64,000 nt of DNA from Hansfordia pulvinata (taxonomy: Eukaryota; Ascomycota; Sordariomycetes; Xylariales): NCBI GenBank assembly GCA_006538405.1, contig BJKQ01000001.1, positions 2,604,001 through 2,668,000 of the forward strand, written 5' to 3'. Below, in pieces: positions 10,814 to 24,298 of this stretch. Position 1 is the stretch's first letter. Each line of letters starts with the position of its first letter. The position numbers and the translations under genes were made by a program. The notes beneath the pieces were generated by a model. That model made no database searches and was not told the origin of the DNA. It saw nothing but the letters and a program-made list of their open reading frames with translations.

Positions 10814-12645
10814 CTTGGGCGAGAAACGAGACTTTGAAAAGGGGGGAGGGAAGAGTTTGAAAAGAAGGGCGAGGGAGAAGGGACAAGCGGGAGGCTGGCC
10901 GACGTTCGCAAGAGAGAGAACGAGGGGGCGAGGAAGACTCTGCCGTGACTGTGTAGACGGGTGCGTCTTGGTTGGTTGGGAAGCTGAGACTCGAGAGTGC
11001 TTGGGTCCGCGGGAGAGATTGGTTGGCGATGTTGCAAGAGAGGGTGAGGGCATAAGGGGCATCGTCTCGGGGGGTGGGCACGGTGGCTTTTATAAGAGTG
11101 GCGGCGCCATCGAGTCTGCGAAGGCGACAGCCTCGTGAGGTGTTAGTGTTAGTGTGGTGTAGTATAAGTCGCCCGCGTTACCCGACACGAAGAGTGTCCG
11201 GCGGGGAGGAGAGCGGCTCTTCAGCTGGTGGAGCCCGCCACTGGGTCGGGTTGATCAGACCAGTCCTCGGGGCCCGGAGGAAGTTGGAGAGACAAAGAGG
11301 TCGACGATGGCCAGACACTGTCCCGGGGCAGTGGTCGACACGTGGGAGATAGGGCTAAAAAGGGGGTGTGTGCGTCTGGTGGGTGGGAATGTCGGACGAC
11401 TTTGGGGGTCGCGGCCCTGATTCACCTGCATGGCCCCTCGCGGCTCGCTCGTCCACGCAGTCCGGACGTTGCGCGCAGCCCTATGCTCCAAGAACGCCTC
11501 GCTGCCGATTCCGCGTACGCGTATCTGCCATGGCGAGTCGCGAGAGACACACCCTCTCTCCCATACGCTAAACAAGTACACGAGTATGGGAAGAGGGCCA
11601 ATGTGCCTTGCCTGGTGCCGGCTGCTCAGGGAAAGGGTCCCAAGGCTGGGCTCGTCTGTCTTGCCCGCCTACGGAGGTAGATACGGTCCGGCTCTGTGTG
11701 TGCTGCTTGGCCGACAAGAAACTACCTACCTACCTAAGCAACACTGTGCAGGAGGTAGGCAGGTCAGGTAGGCAAGCATGTCAAAGGTCGAGCCGAAGAC
11801 CGAGATTAGGTGATGATGGCAATGGCAGACAGGATGACGGCGGCCTGACAGCCTATGAGTGAAGACACACGCCCCCGTTGGGGCTTACCTTAGCGCGGGC
11901 GCGGCGCTGCATGCCCTGCATACATGTACGGTATGAGAGGTAGGTACTAAGGTAGGTATCTGGGTACCTACTCGTACGTCGGTCTGAACGAGGTGTACCG
12001 TCTGATATTGCTACCGGCAAGTCAAGACTTGCGGGTACGCGGGCAGTACATACTTACTTACTTACTCCCATGGCGCAATGGGATAGACGGTAATGGGTCC
12101 ATCTGCGGATGTACGGTGCGATACGCGGAAAGGGGAGCCCAAACGGCCAGGCTCACGGTCCATTGCCGCCCGGCGCCGTTCGATTGGCCCGTGTAAGCGC
12201 AGACGGGCAGATACGCGGGTTCGTTTCGAGATGGGAGTGACGGGGGGAGGGGGGGCCGAGGGCGGGCGGGGCGGAGCGGTTCATGGGTGGGGTCGGGTAT
12301 AGGTGTATGTAAGTACCTATCTACATGTAGGTAGGTACCTACCTTACTCGTCCGAGAAACGGTGAGAAAAGAGATAGGTAGAGAAAGAGAGAGATAGAGA
12401 AGAGACGGGACAGCAACGTGGCCCCCCCCGGGCTTCAGCCTCACGGGACTAACTAGAACGAATCGCGATACGGCAGAGCGAGCCGCGAGCCAGTCAGCCG
12501 AGCCAGCGCGCCGGCCAGACAGCCGGCGAGTAGAGCAAAGAACGGATAGAAGATGGAAGCCTCGTTCACAATGGCTGTACCTGACGAATAATGATGCGTA
12601 ATGCGAGTCAGGTACCTAATAGCCCATGCCAAAGTCGAGTCGAGT

Positions 12646-12665
12646 CCAGTCCAGTCCAGTCCAGT
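12646..12665. repeat. Simple repeat (CCAGT)x4
   Basis: Four perfect tandem CCAGT pentamers, flanked by related CGAGT units. A similar imperfect CCCAGT-rich stretch occurs near 18130-18180. Confidence 0.8.
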
Positions 12666-13490
12666 CGACATGGGCACATGGCCTTGTCCGTGTCTGCCCT
12701 TCTTCTTCCTCTTCTCCGTGTTTTTTTTTTTTTTTTGCCTCCTCTCCCTCGCCAACTGTCCCTCAACTCATCGCAGGCTTGGCGCCGTCTGGGCCCGCCA
12801 GCCTGCCAGTCCGCGTATTGGGGTTTCCGCGGGTTATTCTATCTAGTCCGAGCTTCTCTCACTTCCTCGGCACCCCTTTTCTCCCGCAAACCTTCGTATC
12901 GCCAGATGGCCGGACAGCCAGTCAACCAAGCAGACAAATCTCCTTGGACCAGCCCAGTCGAGTCCAGCCCCAGCCCAGCGGTCCCTCATGTCATCCGCGG
13001 ATCCCTTGGAAATGTCCGCGATGCAACGACATGCGTGTACTGGGGAACACGACACGGGGTCAACAAAGCCCTCTCCCCACCTCCCCCCGTCGCCATCCTC
13101 AGCGCCGGCATCCTAATTTGCCCAGAACCGAGTCGCTCTGGTCGCTACGTATCCGCGGGTTCGCGACGGGGAGGCTTTGCCTGGCGCGGCAGTGTTCGCC
13201 CTGTCGCGAGTCCTGCCCATCAATGCCCTTCAGGTTGTGTTTTCCACATATGCGCCGGCGGGATCGGGGCCCGCTCGGATGTGCCCCGAGGACCGTGTGT
13301 GCGCATATCTGTCTTTCTCCGCTCTTGTGGGGTATTCTTCCTATACTGCACCATTCTCGCGGGTTTTTATTCATTGTCATCAAGGTTAGTTCTGGGCCCT
13401 GCGCATCGCGCGTACTAAGCTCGGCTTTCAAGGCTTCTCGGCCAATGGTGACGGCGCCGTAGGGCTAGGCCTGCGTAAGGTACGAGCATG

Positions 13491-13536
13491 TGGCAGTGGT
13501 GGCGGTGGTGGCGGTGGTGATGATGGCGGTGGTGGC
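13491..13536. repeat. GGTGGC-type minisatellite
   Basis: An imperfect tandem of GGTGGC/GGTGAT units on the plus strand in an otherwise featureless part of the gene-free region. Confidence 0.7.
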
Positions 13537-14459
13537 CTTATTTGTTTTCCCCTGGGTGAGTGCGGCCCTCGCTGTCGTGTGCGCGCCCGCCTGGGTGCGT
13601 CGATCTGCCGGCGCAGTTCCTCCCCTCTTCTCCACTGACGGGCCAGAATCTGCCTTGCGACGGCGCGGTCGTGTCTCTCGCTGCTTATACTCGTACCTGG
13701 AGGGAGCCCGTCTGACTGGGGCCTGACCGGACCCTGAAGGCATACTGCCTACTGTTCGTGCGGAGTAGTAAGTCCAGATGGCCCTGGCTGTGTTCCTCAG
13801 CTGCCACGGGGACACTCACCAGCACTTACACCTCGACACAACTTGCCCGTGTACCTCGTGCAGGCACAGCAAGCAGCTGCTCCGTGATTGGAGCCCTGCA
13901 CCCATCGCGACGGCCCGCCGGCTGGATGATGCAGAATGAGCAGCAACCGGCCGATGATGGATGGTGGGCTGCCAGCACACGTGGGGCGCCGCTGCGGCTG
14001 TGCAGAACCCTGAGTTTGCCGAATCCAGCGCGCCTTTGCACCCTGATTGGCAGGGCTCGCAGCGGTCGGACCCTGACGCCACAGGCGAGTCGAGCGATCA
14101 ACATCAGCTGTGCGTGCGGGCGAGCCATGCGCCACCCCGCAGACTGGGCACTGCGAGGTAGGTAACTACCCCGTACTACATAGAATACCTGGCTAAAGTA
14201 AGTAAGGTCCAGGGTACGGGTAAGACAAGATGTGAGATAAGTACGCAAGGTGAGGTTGGTGCATGATTAAGGTAAGTGCAAGTATCCGTAAGATGAAAGG
14301 CCAAAAGGCTATTCTGGGAACACGATCTGCACGGGTACCTCTCGACAGAGCCATCAATTCCAGCCTTGCGGGTTGGCGTGCGAGAGCCGCTCATTCAAGG
14401 CGGACCAGAGTTTACGAGTACCTATCGTAGGGCTGTGTCTGGGGGCTGTTTCATGTCCT

Positions 14460-14460
<1 letters not shown>

Positions 14461-14490
<30 letters not shown>
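14461..14490. repeat. Microsatellite (CTTT)n
   Basis: About seven perfect CTTT tetramers in a row; a polymorphic locus is likely. Confidence 0.9.
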
Positions 14491-17400
14491 CTACACTCCG
14501 TACTCGTACGGGGGTCTTGATGAGCTGTCTGGCCTTGTCCTTGGTCATTCAGATTACACCTGACAAGTTATTATTAGACTGGTACGAGTACTCGTAGATC
14601 CAATGGCGCGGGCGGGCGACGCGAAGAAAAGAAGAAGAAGGAGTAGTATGAAAAAAGTAAATTTCAGCGGCAAAAAGCGGAGATCCGTTCTTCTTTGCGT
14701 GTCCGTCAGAGGTACGAGGTCTTCCAGCCTTGCTTCAGATATGTAGGTAAGCACGTAAAGTAAAGATACGGTGAGTCAGGGTACATGCATTCTTCGGCTG
14801 AGATAAAGAGAGGACGGACACTTCTATGCCTGTTCCTACATGCAACTCATGGAATCGACTCAGTATCCAAATCGGCCATCCAACCTTATGGGTGCCAGTT
14901 CAGAAACCCCCACGCGCACTCTTTCCACAATCGTCTGTCTAGCAGTGCCGTCATCTACGGAGTGTAAGGGCAAACCCCCGCCGCCTGGCTTTTCCCCAGT
15001 CCCATGAAAGCCATGGCCAACCTGCTCGACGCGCTAGTCAGGGCAATCCGATCTGACGAAGTGGCCTACCTTGCCAGCAGCCTGCCTGAATGGAACAAGG
15101 CCAACGGACAATCGGGCCATGCACATGCACCGGTTCCAACGGCTTTCAGGGAGTGTCAAAGTATCTAGGGACAGTCAGGGGCAGCAGGTACGCCGTGCGC
15201 CATTGCGGAGGCCTTGTGTCTGCTCGTGGATTGCAGGCGCGTCTCGAACTGCACTGTCGACCGCAGGACCGTGTCTTGATCCAGCCATCCCATCCCGAGT
15301 TGAGGCAATGCCACCCAGATATAGATAGCAGGATCCATGTGAATGAGACCAGGTGCAAGGGCAACGCGTTGTCGCGTGGTGCAACTCGGGCATGTCGGCG
15401 CGAGCCTGTCCAGCATCGCGAAGACGCGCCGCCGTCCACATGCAGCAAGCCACGTGGCAGCCTCCCAACACGATCTACCTAGCATCATTCATCGCTGTAC
15501 CTTAGGTTGTCTGCGATTTGGCTTCACGACCTGTCCAGGTACGCCAGGCACTCTGGGGACGGGTACCTAATAAGGTACTACTTTGTATGCACAGAAACGT
15601 GATGCGATACCGGTCCGGGCGTTTGATGGTCTACGCGTACGAGTAGTGCCCGGGCCAGGTTAGCGGCCAGGGTGGGTGAGTTCGAAAATAAATCAGCATC
15701 TGCCACACGGCGCCACCGGCCCGTTGTCTGCCGCCCGTGCGCTCTGCCCGCTTCGATAGGTTGCCAACCTTTTAACTGGACCTCACGCATTGATGTGGTG
15801 CCAGTAGGTGCCATTACCGTGGCCGTCAGGTCGGCGGTACTCGTAGCTCTACGAAAGGAACATGTATCCTTATGTAGGTACATATGCCAGGCAGCCCACA
15901 TGCGGGGTCTGGCCTCCACCTCTATGGAGTACTCGCAGATTTCGAGAAAATCTAGATCATACATGTACCGGGCCGCCAGCCGTGCTGTGCTGGCTTGCAT
16001 GTAGCCTCGTCATAGTGATCACCGATAACGGCACTGCGTCATACAGCAGCAAAAGCCTCTTGTCTTCATGGAGGCGGGAGCATTGCATCCAATGGGCTTC
16101 GGGGGGCCTGGCCCCCGCTCTGGGCTGCCGATGGTCGCCAGCCAGGCGACGGGTAGGTGGTAGGCAGTTCTCCCAGCGACCTCGCGGCACCATTACGCAC
16201 CAAGCGCGGCGACAGCGAATCCTCGTTCGCATATATAACCCTCTTCTCCACGCTCGCCAATTCGCGGATCGGGTAGCATTCTGCAAGCTGGGTCAGATGC
16301 CCAACCCCGCGGGTGCTGGCCGGCGCCTGCCAGGTCCCCGGATTGGGGGGGTCTTTGGGGGCGCGCAGTCCCGTTCAGAGGGGGCACGGGGGTCGGGTGT
16401 CTCCACCCGTTTCTTGACCACGAAAGAGTGGCCCCTCGTGAACGAGAAGTGCCCAAGGTGCCTACCTACCTGGCAGTTAGTTCGCTCTGGCCTTCATGGC
16501 CTGTCCGCAAGGGGCGTGCTCGTCGCCATCCTCCGCCATTCCGGCTTTGTACAATGGCCCGATCTTGGCTGCATCCTCCATCGCGCTCCCGCCCGGGGCT
16601 ATCAATAGCAGGGCGGGTGGAGAAGCAGACAAGCCGCGAATCCTACGATCGTCAAAGCAAACTTTGTCGGCGCAATAGACAATAGACAATAGGCAGTCAA
16701 TAACCAGGCGTTGAAGACACAGTAGCGGATGCCCATTGTCTGCCAGCCCTCGAAGGCGCTCCGCTCTTAGACATCGTCATTGTGACAGACATGCGGAAAG
16801 GTGCGCCTGTCTCTGCGCGGAGGGTGGGACATGCAGTCTGCGCTACCTTCACTGCGACGGAGGTAGGTGCTCGTACCTACGAGTAAACATCCCAGAGTGC
16901 CTGCTGCACGACACAGGAGCCCTGGAGAGCACTCTCATGATGGAAGCACCCGCAGCAAAATCTACACTCGAGATCGGGTAGGTACCTCAGGTACCTATGT
17001 ATGTCGAATGTGCGCGTACGCGTAGTGTGCCTGCCAATTCCGGTTGTGGTACCAGACTCAAGGTGAGGTTGCACATGACGGGAACCTCGCAGCTTCCCCC
17101 GCTCTGCGCCTCTGCTTTGTTGGCAGTCCCAGTTCCATGGGATTGGATGTTCCTGCTCGCTGCAGGGTGGTTGTACTCGTACGAGATCCGTCCATCCGCC
17201 TGCTTCACTGCCGCCTCCTCGGCCCGTCCATCCATCTCTCTGCATCTGCAATACTTTGTCGCGAACCACCACGAGAACCTTATCCCTACAAGACGCGGCT
17301 TATAGCACCCCCACGACTATATAATCTGGGGCTCACACGTTCCGGGCTGTCATCCGCAGTCCAGGCCCCCCGCCGTCACATCGGACCGCACCATTCGGGT

Positions 17401-19383
17401 GCCATCTGCGCTAGCAAACAGCCGATCTGGCCTGGAGTGGCCTGGCGAATTCCGGCCCCATCGCATCGCATCGTGGCGGCGCCAGGGAACTGAGCACTGA
17501 GCACCCTGCGCCCAGTTCAAGGACCCATCCCCAGTGCCGGCCCCGGCAAGCTTGTGTTGCTGGTAGCGCGCGTCCACCACGTCCCGGATCGCCAGTCTCG
17601 CGCGCGCGCGCACGCGATACGCTTCCGACCCGGTCTACGAGTGCTCGTTCAATTCCGCGACGGCCTTCGACATGCCGGTGACCGGTCCTCGGGTGAGCTC
17701 GTGACTGATCTCACGCGTGCATTATTAATGAGCCAGGCCGGTTGCACATACCGGACTTTGAGAACCCGATCGCGCCTATTGGGGCCACGGCTATTCGTCT
17801 TGCCGCCCTTGGATGTCGTCTGTAGAAGAAGTGTCTGTCTCACCGGTCAGTTTACCAACGCCACCAGCATCATCATCCCCACGAGGAGAGGACCAGGCGT
17901 GCCAGGGCATCTATTCTGGATTAGAATCACTGGTCCATCGCGCGCCCCAACTCACGGAGCCCCACCTCCAGTCTCTCTCTCTCTCTCAACGGCCACAAGT
18001 CGACGCCTTGGGCGGCTACAGACCCACCGCCGCCCCGGTTCGCACCCATCCTGGACCGGCCTGCATCCTCCCCCATCGGCTCTACCCAGCCTGCTCGTGC
18101 GTGCGCGGCGTCCCACCCATTCCCAGTCCTCGTCCTAGTCCCAGTCAGTCCCAGTCTCCGTCCCAGTCCCGTTCCCCGTCACGCTCGTCCCCAGGCACCC
18201 AGGCCCTGGTCCGCTACGAGTGTTCCATCGTACTTCTGCTGCTTGTCGCTGCTGCTGCTGCTGCCGCCGCCGCCGCCCTGCCAGATTGTCGGATCTCCCT
18301 CGCCATTACTCATTCCTCCCTTCTTCGTCCCTTTTGGCTCTGATCATCTCGACACCATTGCCGCCGCCGCCGCCTCCGCCGCCGCGCCCGCTGCCGACGC
18401 CGCCGTCGCTACTCCCGCACACCGCACACCGTAATCTGGAGCTGCCTCGACCGACTGCACCACGTCCTACTTGTACAGCCTGTCCACCAGCCGCCCGCGT
18501 GCGACCCCCGACCGGCCCCGGCCCTGCACATCCCTCTGCTTGGCCTTGCAAGCACCCCGATCTTTTCCTGGCCCAGAGGACCCGGCTCGCCCCAGGCGCC
18601 TATCCATTCCCGCCCTCATCCCCTTCTCCATCCCCATCTCTGTCCTCTTCCCATCCCATCGCCATCGCCCTCGGGAGCGACCGGACTTCGGCATTGGCTC
18701 TCGACTACGCGCGACGTCCACGGCATCCCCTGTGCACCCACTGTGCCCGCGTCGCGCCGCCCGCCGTCTGCGATCCGCACCAGGGTTTGCCTCGCGCGCG
18801 GCTTCGTTTCACCCGCCCTGCGTAGCTCGAGGCACCACACGACATCAGGACCCCCAAACAAGGACGCCGAACCCGCCTAGGATACCACCAGTGGTAGACT
18901 TGGCGACCGCGACGCTCTTTGCTGCCGACTTGAGGCGCCCAGCACTGGCCAGCGCCCACGTCTCTCGCGCTTCATTCTCGCTGCTCACCCGCCTGGCTTC
19001 CTCGGAGAGAACCCACGCACGCCACGCCACGCGACGCTAATTTTACCCACTTTGCATGACCGTCGCATTTCCACTCCCACAGCCCCCCAGCCCTGCTGTT
19101 GCCGCTGCCGCTGTCGTGCTGTCGGCTCTTCCTCCATCACCATCATCACTCCCACCACTACTGCCCGCGCCCTCGCCTTGGTGCAACCCGGATTCCCCTC
19201 CCGCTGTCGCGTGCGCGCCTTCGTCCCAGCGCGCGCACATCTCTTGTGAAGGTGGCTGCCCTCACCCTTACCGCTCAACAGTCCGAACTCTCCCTGCAGC
19301 AACACCTCGACCTCGCCCCGGACCTGATCCAGTACAATCGTCTGGCCGACGCACAAGACGACCCCCAGATCGACCCGTTGACG

Positions 19384-22300
19384 ATGGCGGCACAACGCGT
19401 GCCTCATCCGTCAACGGATAGGAAGCGTGTCAAAGTATACGAGCTTCGCAATAATGACTGGTTTGACCGTGGCACCGGCTTCTGTACGGCCGCCTGGAAT
19501 ATTGTACGTTCTCCTCGTCTGTACCCACTGCCATGATCGCTTCCGCGTCACCATCCACAGCCGAAACCCGCCTGCATCCCGTGTTCCCCTCAGCGACTCG
19601 ATCCCGCATCATCTGCATTGATTGTGCGAACCCTTCTCTCGTACCGTCGCACACGTCTTATGCTCACGTGCGCGTGCAACCTGCTCTCCAACACGAACAC
19701 TGCACCCCTCTCACTTGTGTCGCATATGAACATGTTGACCATCTGAAGCCTTACTGACGCGTGCATACCCCAGACCGAGGATGGCCAACATAAAGACCCC
19801 AGAGTCGTCGTCGAGTCGGAAGACCAACCGGAACGAATGCTACTAGAAACGAGGATCTGCAAGGAAGATGGGTTTCACAAACAGCAAGGTATGCACCATC
19901 AACTGCTTGCTGACACTCGCTGTCTTTGGCCGACTGACTAACACTCGTACAGAAACCCTCATCGTGTGGACCGAGCCTAGTGATGGCATCGACATGGCAT
20001 TGAGTTTCCAGGAGGCGGAGGGATGCGCAAACATATGGTATGACATTCCTCCACACCAGGCGCGCCCTGTTCCCTCTGGTTCCCATCTGACGCAGAATAG
20101 GCACTTCATCCACCACGTCCAGCAGCAATATCTAGGAGGTCATCAAGGTATGGTTTCCGACCCCAGCGTGCGCTGCGCTCATACTGACACGAATACTAGA
20201 TGACACCCTTTCCGACGACGTCGCCGTAGACGTAATGAATTCTGTACAGCTGCCCCCGGCGACACTGGCAACACTCCCCGACATCGAACAGCAGATGCGC
20301 ATGATGAGCGCCTCGGCCACTGGGCGCGACGCCCTCACCAAATACGTCATGACAGAGGACTTCATCGGCAAGCTTATTCCGCTCGTCGGTGAGGCTGAGG
20401 ACCTTGAAGGGCTCAATGAACTCCACCGTCTTTGCAACATCATGAAGATTATCATTCTTCTCAACGACACCAGCATCATAGAACATGCCGTGTCGGACGA
20501 ATGCGTGATTGGCGTGGTGGGCGCATTGGAATACGATCCCGACTTTCCCAGCCACAAAGCCAACCACCGACAATGGCTTGAAGGCGAAGGCAGATACAAG
20601 GAGGTTGTCCGCATTGACCAGCCGCAAATCTTGAGGAAAATCCACCAGACGTATCGACTGCAATACCTGAAGGATGTCGTGCTGGCTCGCATTCTGGACG
20701 ACAACACCTTCTCTGTGTTGAACTCGCTCATATTCTTCAACCAGGTCGACATTGTTCAGCATCTCCAGGCGAACGGCAACTTCTTGACCGAACTCTTCCA
20801 GATTTTCAAGCCGGGACCGCAAGAGCCGAAACGGAAAAAGGAAGCCGTGCTGTTCATCCAGCAGTGCTGCGCCATTGCCAAGAACCTTCAGCCTCCTGCT
20901 CGTCTGTCGCTCTACACCAATTTCATCAACCACGGCCTCCTCGCTGTCATTCACTTTGGCCTCCGTCATGCGGATGTGGCTGTCCGTGTCGGTGCGACAG
21001 ACATTCTGGTTGCCATGATTGATCACGATCCCCAGATGATGCGCCAGACGGTATACCGACAACTGTCAGAGAAGCAGCCACCCCTGACGGACTCGCTCAT
21101 CGAGCTGCTACTTGTCGAGGTGGACCTAGGCGTCAAATCCCAAGCCTCGGATGCGCTCAAGGTCCTGGTCGACCAGCAAGGCCCCTCGATGCAACACGAG
21201 GCATTCGTCAAGGCGAATCCAGAGTACGCGGCCCGTGCGGCCAGGATACCTTCGCCTCACGACCCTCACCAAAATCAGTTCCTGGACCTATTCTACCAGA
21301 AACCGGTGCAGAGACTGTTCCAGCCGTTGCTCGAACTCAAGGGCCGTGACAAGGTCGAATTCTCGGTCCAGCAGGCGCCCATGTTCACGTATCTGATCGA
21401 GATCCTCTGCTTCTTCATCAGGCAACACAACCACCGCGCCAAATATTTCATCATGCACTTCGACGTGGTGCCCTGCGTCACCAAGCTCCTCGGGTGCCGT
21501 GACAAGTTCCTGAAGCTGGGTAAGTCCGCGCAAACATGCTGTTCTGGTTCTAGCAAGCTGACGAAAACTAGTGGCTATTCGCTTCATCCGCCAGCTACTG
21601 GGTCTCAACGACGAGTTCTACATGAAGCAGCTGATCAACCACGGCGCGATAGGCCCCCTCCTTGACGTTCTCCTCGAGACGATGCCGCGAGACAACCTCG
21701 TCAGCTCAGCATGCCTCGAATTCTTCGATACCATGAAGAAGGAGAACTACAGGGAAGTGGCGAAGCATGCGGTCGAGACGTACCGCGAGAAGTGCCAGGC
21801 CCTCGACTACCTCGAACTGTTTGAGCTCATCATCTTGCGGTACGACCACACCCGGGCATACACGGTCAACCTGGAGGTCTTGTCGAACGACGATGAATCC
21901 GGTAGTCGAATTAGACGCTTGGCCATGAACCCTCGCCAGGGTGCCATGATGGAGCACATCACCATCGACCAGGCTGAAGAAGAGTACTGGAACACGTCGG
22001 ATGATGAGGAAGACTTGCAGGACAAGGAGGTCAACCAGAGTCTCGTCAACGGGGACTCTTTCAGCAGCTCCAAGAGCCTTGTCGACTACGATTCTGACGA
22101 GAACCCCGACGACAACGCGGATGCAGGAGCGCTTTCGGCCGACGAGGACAAGGCTCCCGATGGAGCCGACGACAAAGTGGAGGATGCAGCAGACAAGGGC
22201 AACGCCACAGCGCCACCGGAGCGTCTATCTGAAAAGCGACGCCGCGAGGAGGACGAAGAGGATGACCTGACCAAGACTGTCAATGCGAAACGTCGCAACA

Positions 22301-22445
22301 GCTCATCAGCCAGCTCGACTGCTTCGTCCTCCTCAAACCCCGAGGCCGGAGGCGTAGCGGGCTGGGTGCTCGTGAGGGTCACCAAAAGATCGCCATCAGC
22401 TTGTCGGCAGGTACCAAGGCCGGCCACATGGGCGACGACGCTTAG
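19384..22445 (+). CDS. psy2: Serine/threonine protein phosphatase 4 regulatory subunit 3 (PSY2/SMEK)
   Basis: Six exons: 19384-19503, 19774-19888, 19953-20037, 20101-20147, 20200-21519, 21572-22445. The N-terminal ~115 residues (RVKVYELRNNDWFDRGTGFC...TLIVWTEPSDG...ALSFQEAEGC) form the PH/RanBD-like EVH1 domain of PP4R3. The SMK-1/DUF625 region follows (LPDIEQQMRMM, DEFYMKQLINHGAIGPLLDV), then an acidic, Lys/Ser-rich disordered tail. PP4R3 directs the PP4 catalytic subunit to substrates in the DNA-damage response. The intron before exon 3 ends with a textbook CTAAC branch site. Near the 3' end the frame is lost at the G run 22364-22366; one extra base restores a conserved-looking tail, KIAISLSAG...GDDA, with stop at 22445 and total length 853 aa. 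Read uncorrected, the frame runs to 22515 with an unrelated tail. Confidence 0.92.
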
Positions 22446-22942
22446 AGACGACACGGGACGGCGTGTAAAGTCGGCCCCTGAACTTGACATATTGGGTCCT
22501 GACTTTTGGTTTTGACCTGGACCTAGGGTGCGGAGAATGGTGCAAAGGAACTGGCGTTACAAGGCAATTACTACGATCTCGGGCCGGGCTATGGAATCGA
22601 CGAATCACGGATCATTCTGGGTTACGAGAGTGGTGCGCAGAGGGACTCACGAAAAGATCATTGCGATCGACAAAATGCATTTGGAAGTGGCTGGAGGAGC
22701 GGCAGTCTGTAGACAGGGGCGACCAGGCGTGACTGGTGGTGCCGCGGGCTGTGTACTAGTAAGAAGTCGATATATACCCAGAAAGCCGACGTGTCGGAAG
22801 AGCACGTCGTTGGCGAGCGGCCGCCAGATGGAGACGAAATGAATCAATCCCAATGCTGAATCTTGGACGCGTCGTGGCTACATGAAGCAGAACACCCGTG
22901 AAGGGTGAAGCTGTCTCTGAGACGTGCAAGCCAGCGGGCTCG
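22446..22942. other. Intergenic between convergent genes
   Basis: Shared 3' flank of PSY2 (plus) and the MDR oxidoreductase (minus). No further feature is seen. Confidence 0.6.
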
Positions 22943-24298
22943 CTATAGCTTGGCTGGGCTGTCCCTGTCTCCCTTCTCGTCTTCGTCGTCGCCGGATATC
23001 TCAATCACGAGCTTGCCAAACTGCTTGCCGTCGCGCATGTCGGCGTACAGGCCGTCGATGCCGGCAATGTTGTCGAGGCCGCGGACGGAGCGGCTTACGA
23101 CGGGAACGATGCGGTGCTCGGCGACGAAGCGGACCATGTCGGCGAACTCGGAGCGGGAGCCCATGGTGGTGCCGCGGAGCTCGACATTCTTGAGCACGGC
23201 GGCCATGGACCAGTCCATCTTGGGGCCCGCGGTCATGCCGTAGGCGGAGATGACGCCGCCCGGACGGAGCAGGCGCGTGACGCGGGCGACGACGTCGCCG
23301 CCCGCGCCGTCGACGACGCCGTCGAGGAAGGGCCTGTCGCGGGGCAGCAGGGCGGCCAGGTCGCGGTCCCAGGTCGGGGAGCGGTAGGAGACGCCGCCGC
23401 TGGCGCCGATGGCCGGGTCGTCGCGGGCGCGGGCCAGCTTGGCGTCGCTGCCGCTGGTTACCCAGACGCGGAGCCCCAGTGCCGACGCGAACTGGGCGGC
23501 GGCCAGGGCGACGCCCCCTCCGATGCCCGTGATCAGGACGTTGCTGCCCGGCCTGCCCGCGATCTCGGGCCCCAGCTTGGTCACGACGGCGCGCCAGGCC
23601 GTCAGGCCGGCCAGGGGCAGGGCCGCGGCCTGGGCCGAGGTCAGGTGCTCCGGGCAGGGCTCGAGCTCGTCGGCGGGCAGGCAGGCGTACTCGCGGGCGG
23701 TGCCCGAGTCCGGGTAGGCGCGGGCGGCGCCGCAGACGGCGAAGGAGGACGGGTCCGGGGGCCCCGAGGGGTGGTCGCGCGGCCAGCCGCGGGAGGGGGT
23801 GAGCAGGACGCGGCGGTTCAGGAGGGTGGTGGCGGTCGCGGCCGCGGCAGCTGATGATGATGATGACGACGATGATGCCGGCGGCGGCCCTTCCTCGACG
23901 ACGACGCCCACGCCGTCGGCCAGCAGGGGCACGTCGAAGGCGATGCCCGGGTAGAGGTGCTGGCGGATGAAGTGGTCGCGGTGGTTGAGGGCGGCGGCGC
24001 GCAGGCGCACGAGGACCTCGCCCTGGCGCGGGACGGGCTTGGGGGCGGTTTGCAGCTTGAGGCTTTAAACTCGTCAGAGGCTTGTGTATTTCATAATTGT
24101 ATAAGGCATGGGTATGTGTAGAAAAGGGGGTATAGAATTGTGTTAAGAGGGCAAAGGTGAGTAGAAGGTGGTCGATACATGTAAGGTAGTCAAGTAAGGT
24201 GGGCTGAGGTATGTGGCATGGCAAGGTAAGGGTGCTTACGGGTAATACACCTGCCCTGGCTTGCCCTCCGTCTTCTCGATGGTTAGGGACACGGGCAT
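22943..24298 (-). CDS. MDR-family alcohol dehydrogenase / quinone oxidoreductase-like protein
   Basis: Two exons, 24298-24240 and 24062-22943, giving 392 aa. The N terminus (MPVSLTIEKTEGKPGQVYY) and GEVLVRLRAAALNHRDHF belong to the GroES-like fold of medium-chain dehydrogenase/reductases. ITGIGGGVALAAAQFAS (mid-protein) is the NAD(P)-binding Rossmann motif, followed by VWVTSGSDAKL and a PGGVISAYGMT strand. No structural-zinc cysteine cluster is visible, which points to a zinc-independent or zinc-poor oxidoreductase. Substrate cannot be told. Insertions rich in Ser/Ala (SSSSSSSSAAAAATAT) separate the two halves. Transcription converges on PSY2. Confidence 0.85.

Larger units (their letters stand above)
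10814..19383. other. 8.6-kb gene-free, motif-rich region upstream of PSY2
   Basis: No frame here has a recognisable domain, and the long ones overlap each other in two or three frames, which indicates low stop density in GC-rich DNA. It contains many copies of short motifs built on GGTACCTACC/TAGGTAGG (dense at 11700-12350, 16440-17000) and TACGAGTA/TACTCGTA, plus a few simple repeats. From about 17500 to 19380 the plus strand is strongly pyrimidine-rich and stop-poor, consistent with promoter and a long 5' leader of PSY2. A non-coding transcript cannot be excluded from sequence alone. Confidence 0.5.

Noticed and set aside
12591..13462. Two overlapping ~275-codon frames on the plus strand
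   Set aside because: Both frames are open at once and neither has protein-like composition or a domain; low stop density explains them.
17554..19040. Several 180-200-codon Pro/Ser/Arg-rich frames before PSY2
   Set aside because: They overlap one another in different frames over a pyrimidine-rich leader; no conserved motif.
18690..19040. Arg/Ala-rich frames on both strands near the PSY2 leader
   Set aside because: Composition follows base content; no start context, splice pattern or homology cue.
22446..22515. The uncorrected C-terminal extension of PSY2
   Set aside because: The alternative frame gives a conserved-looking KIAISLSAG tail and an even codon count; the uncorrected tail has neither.
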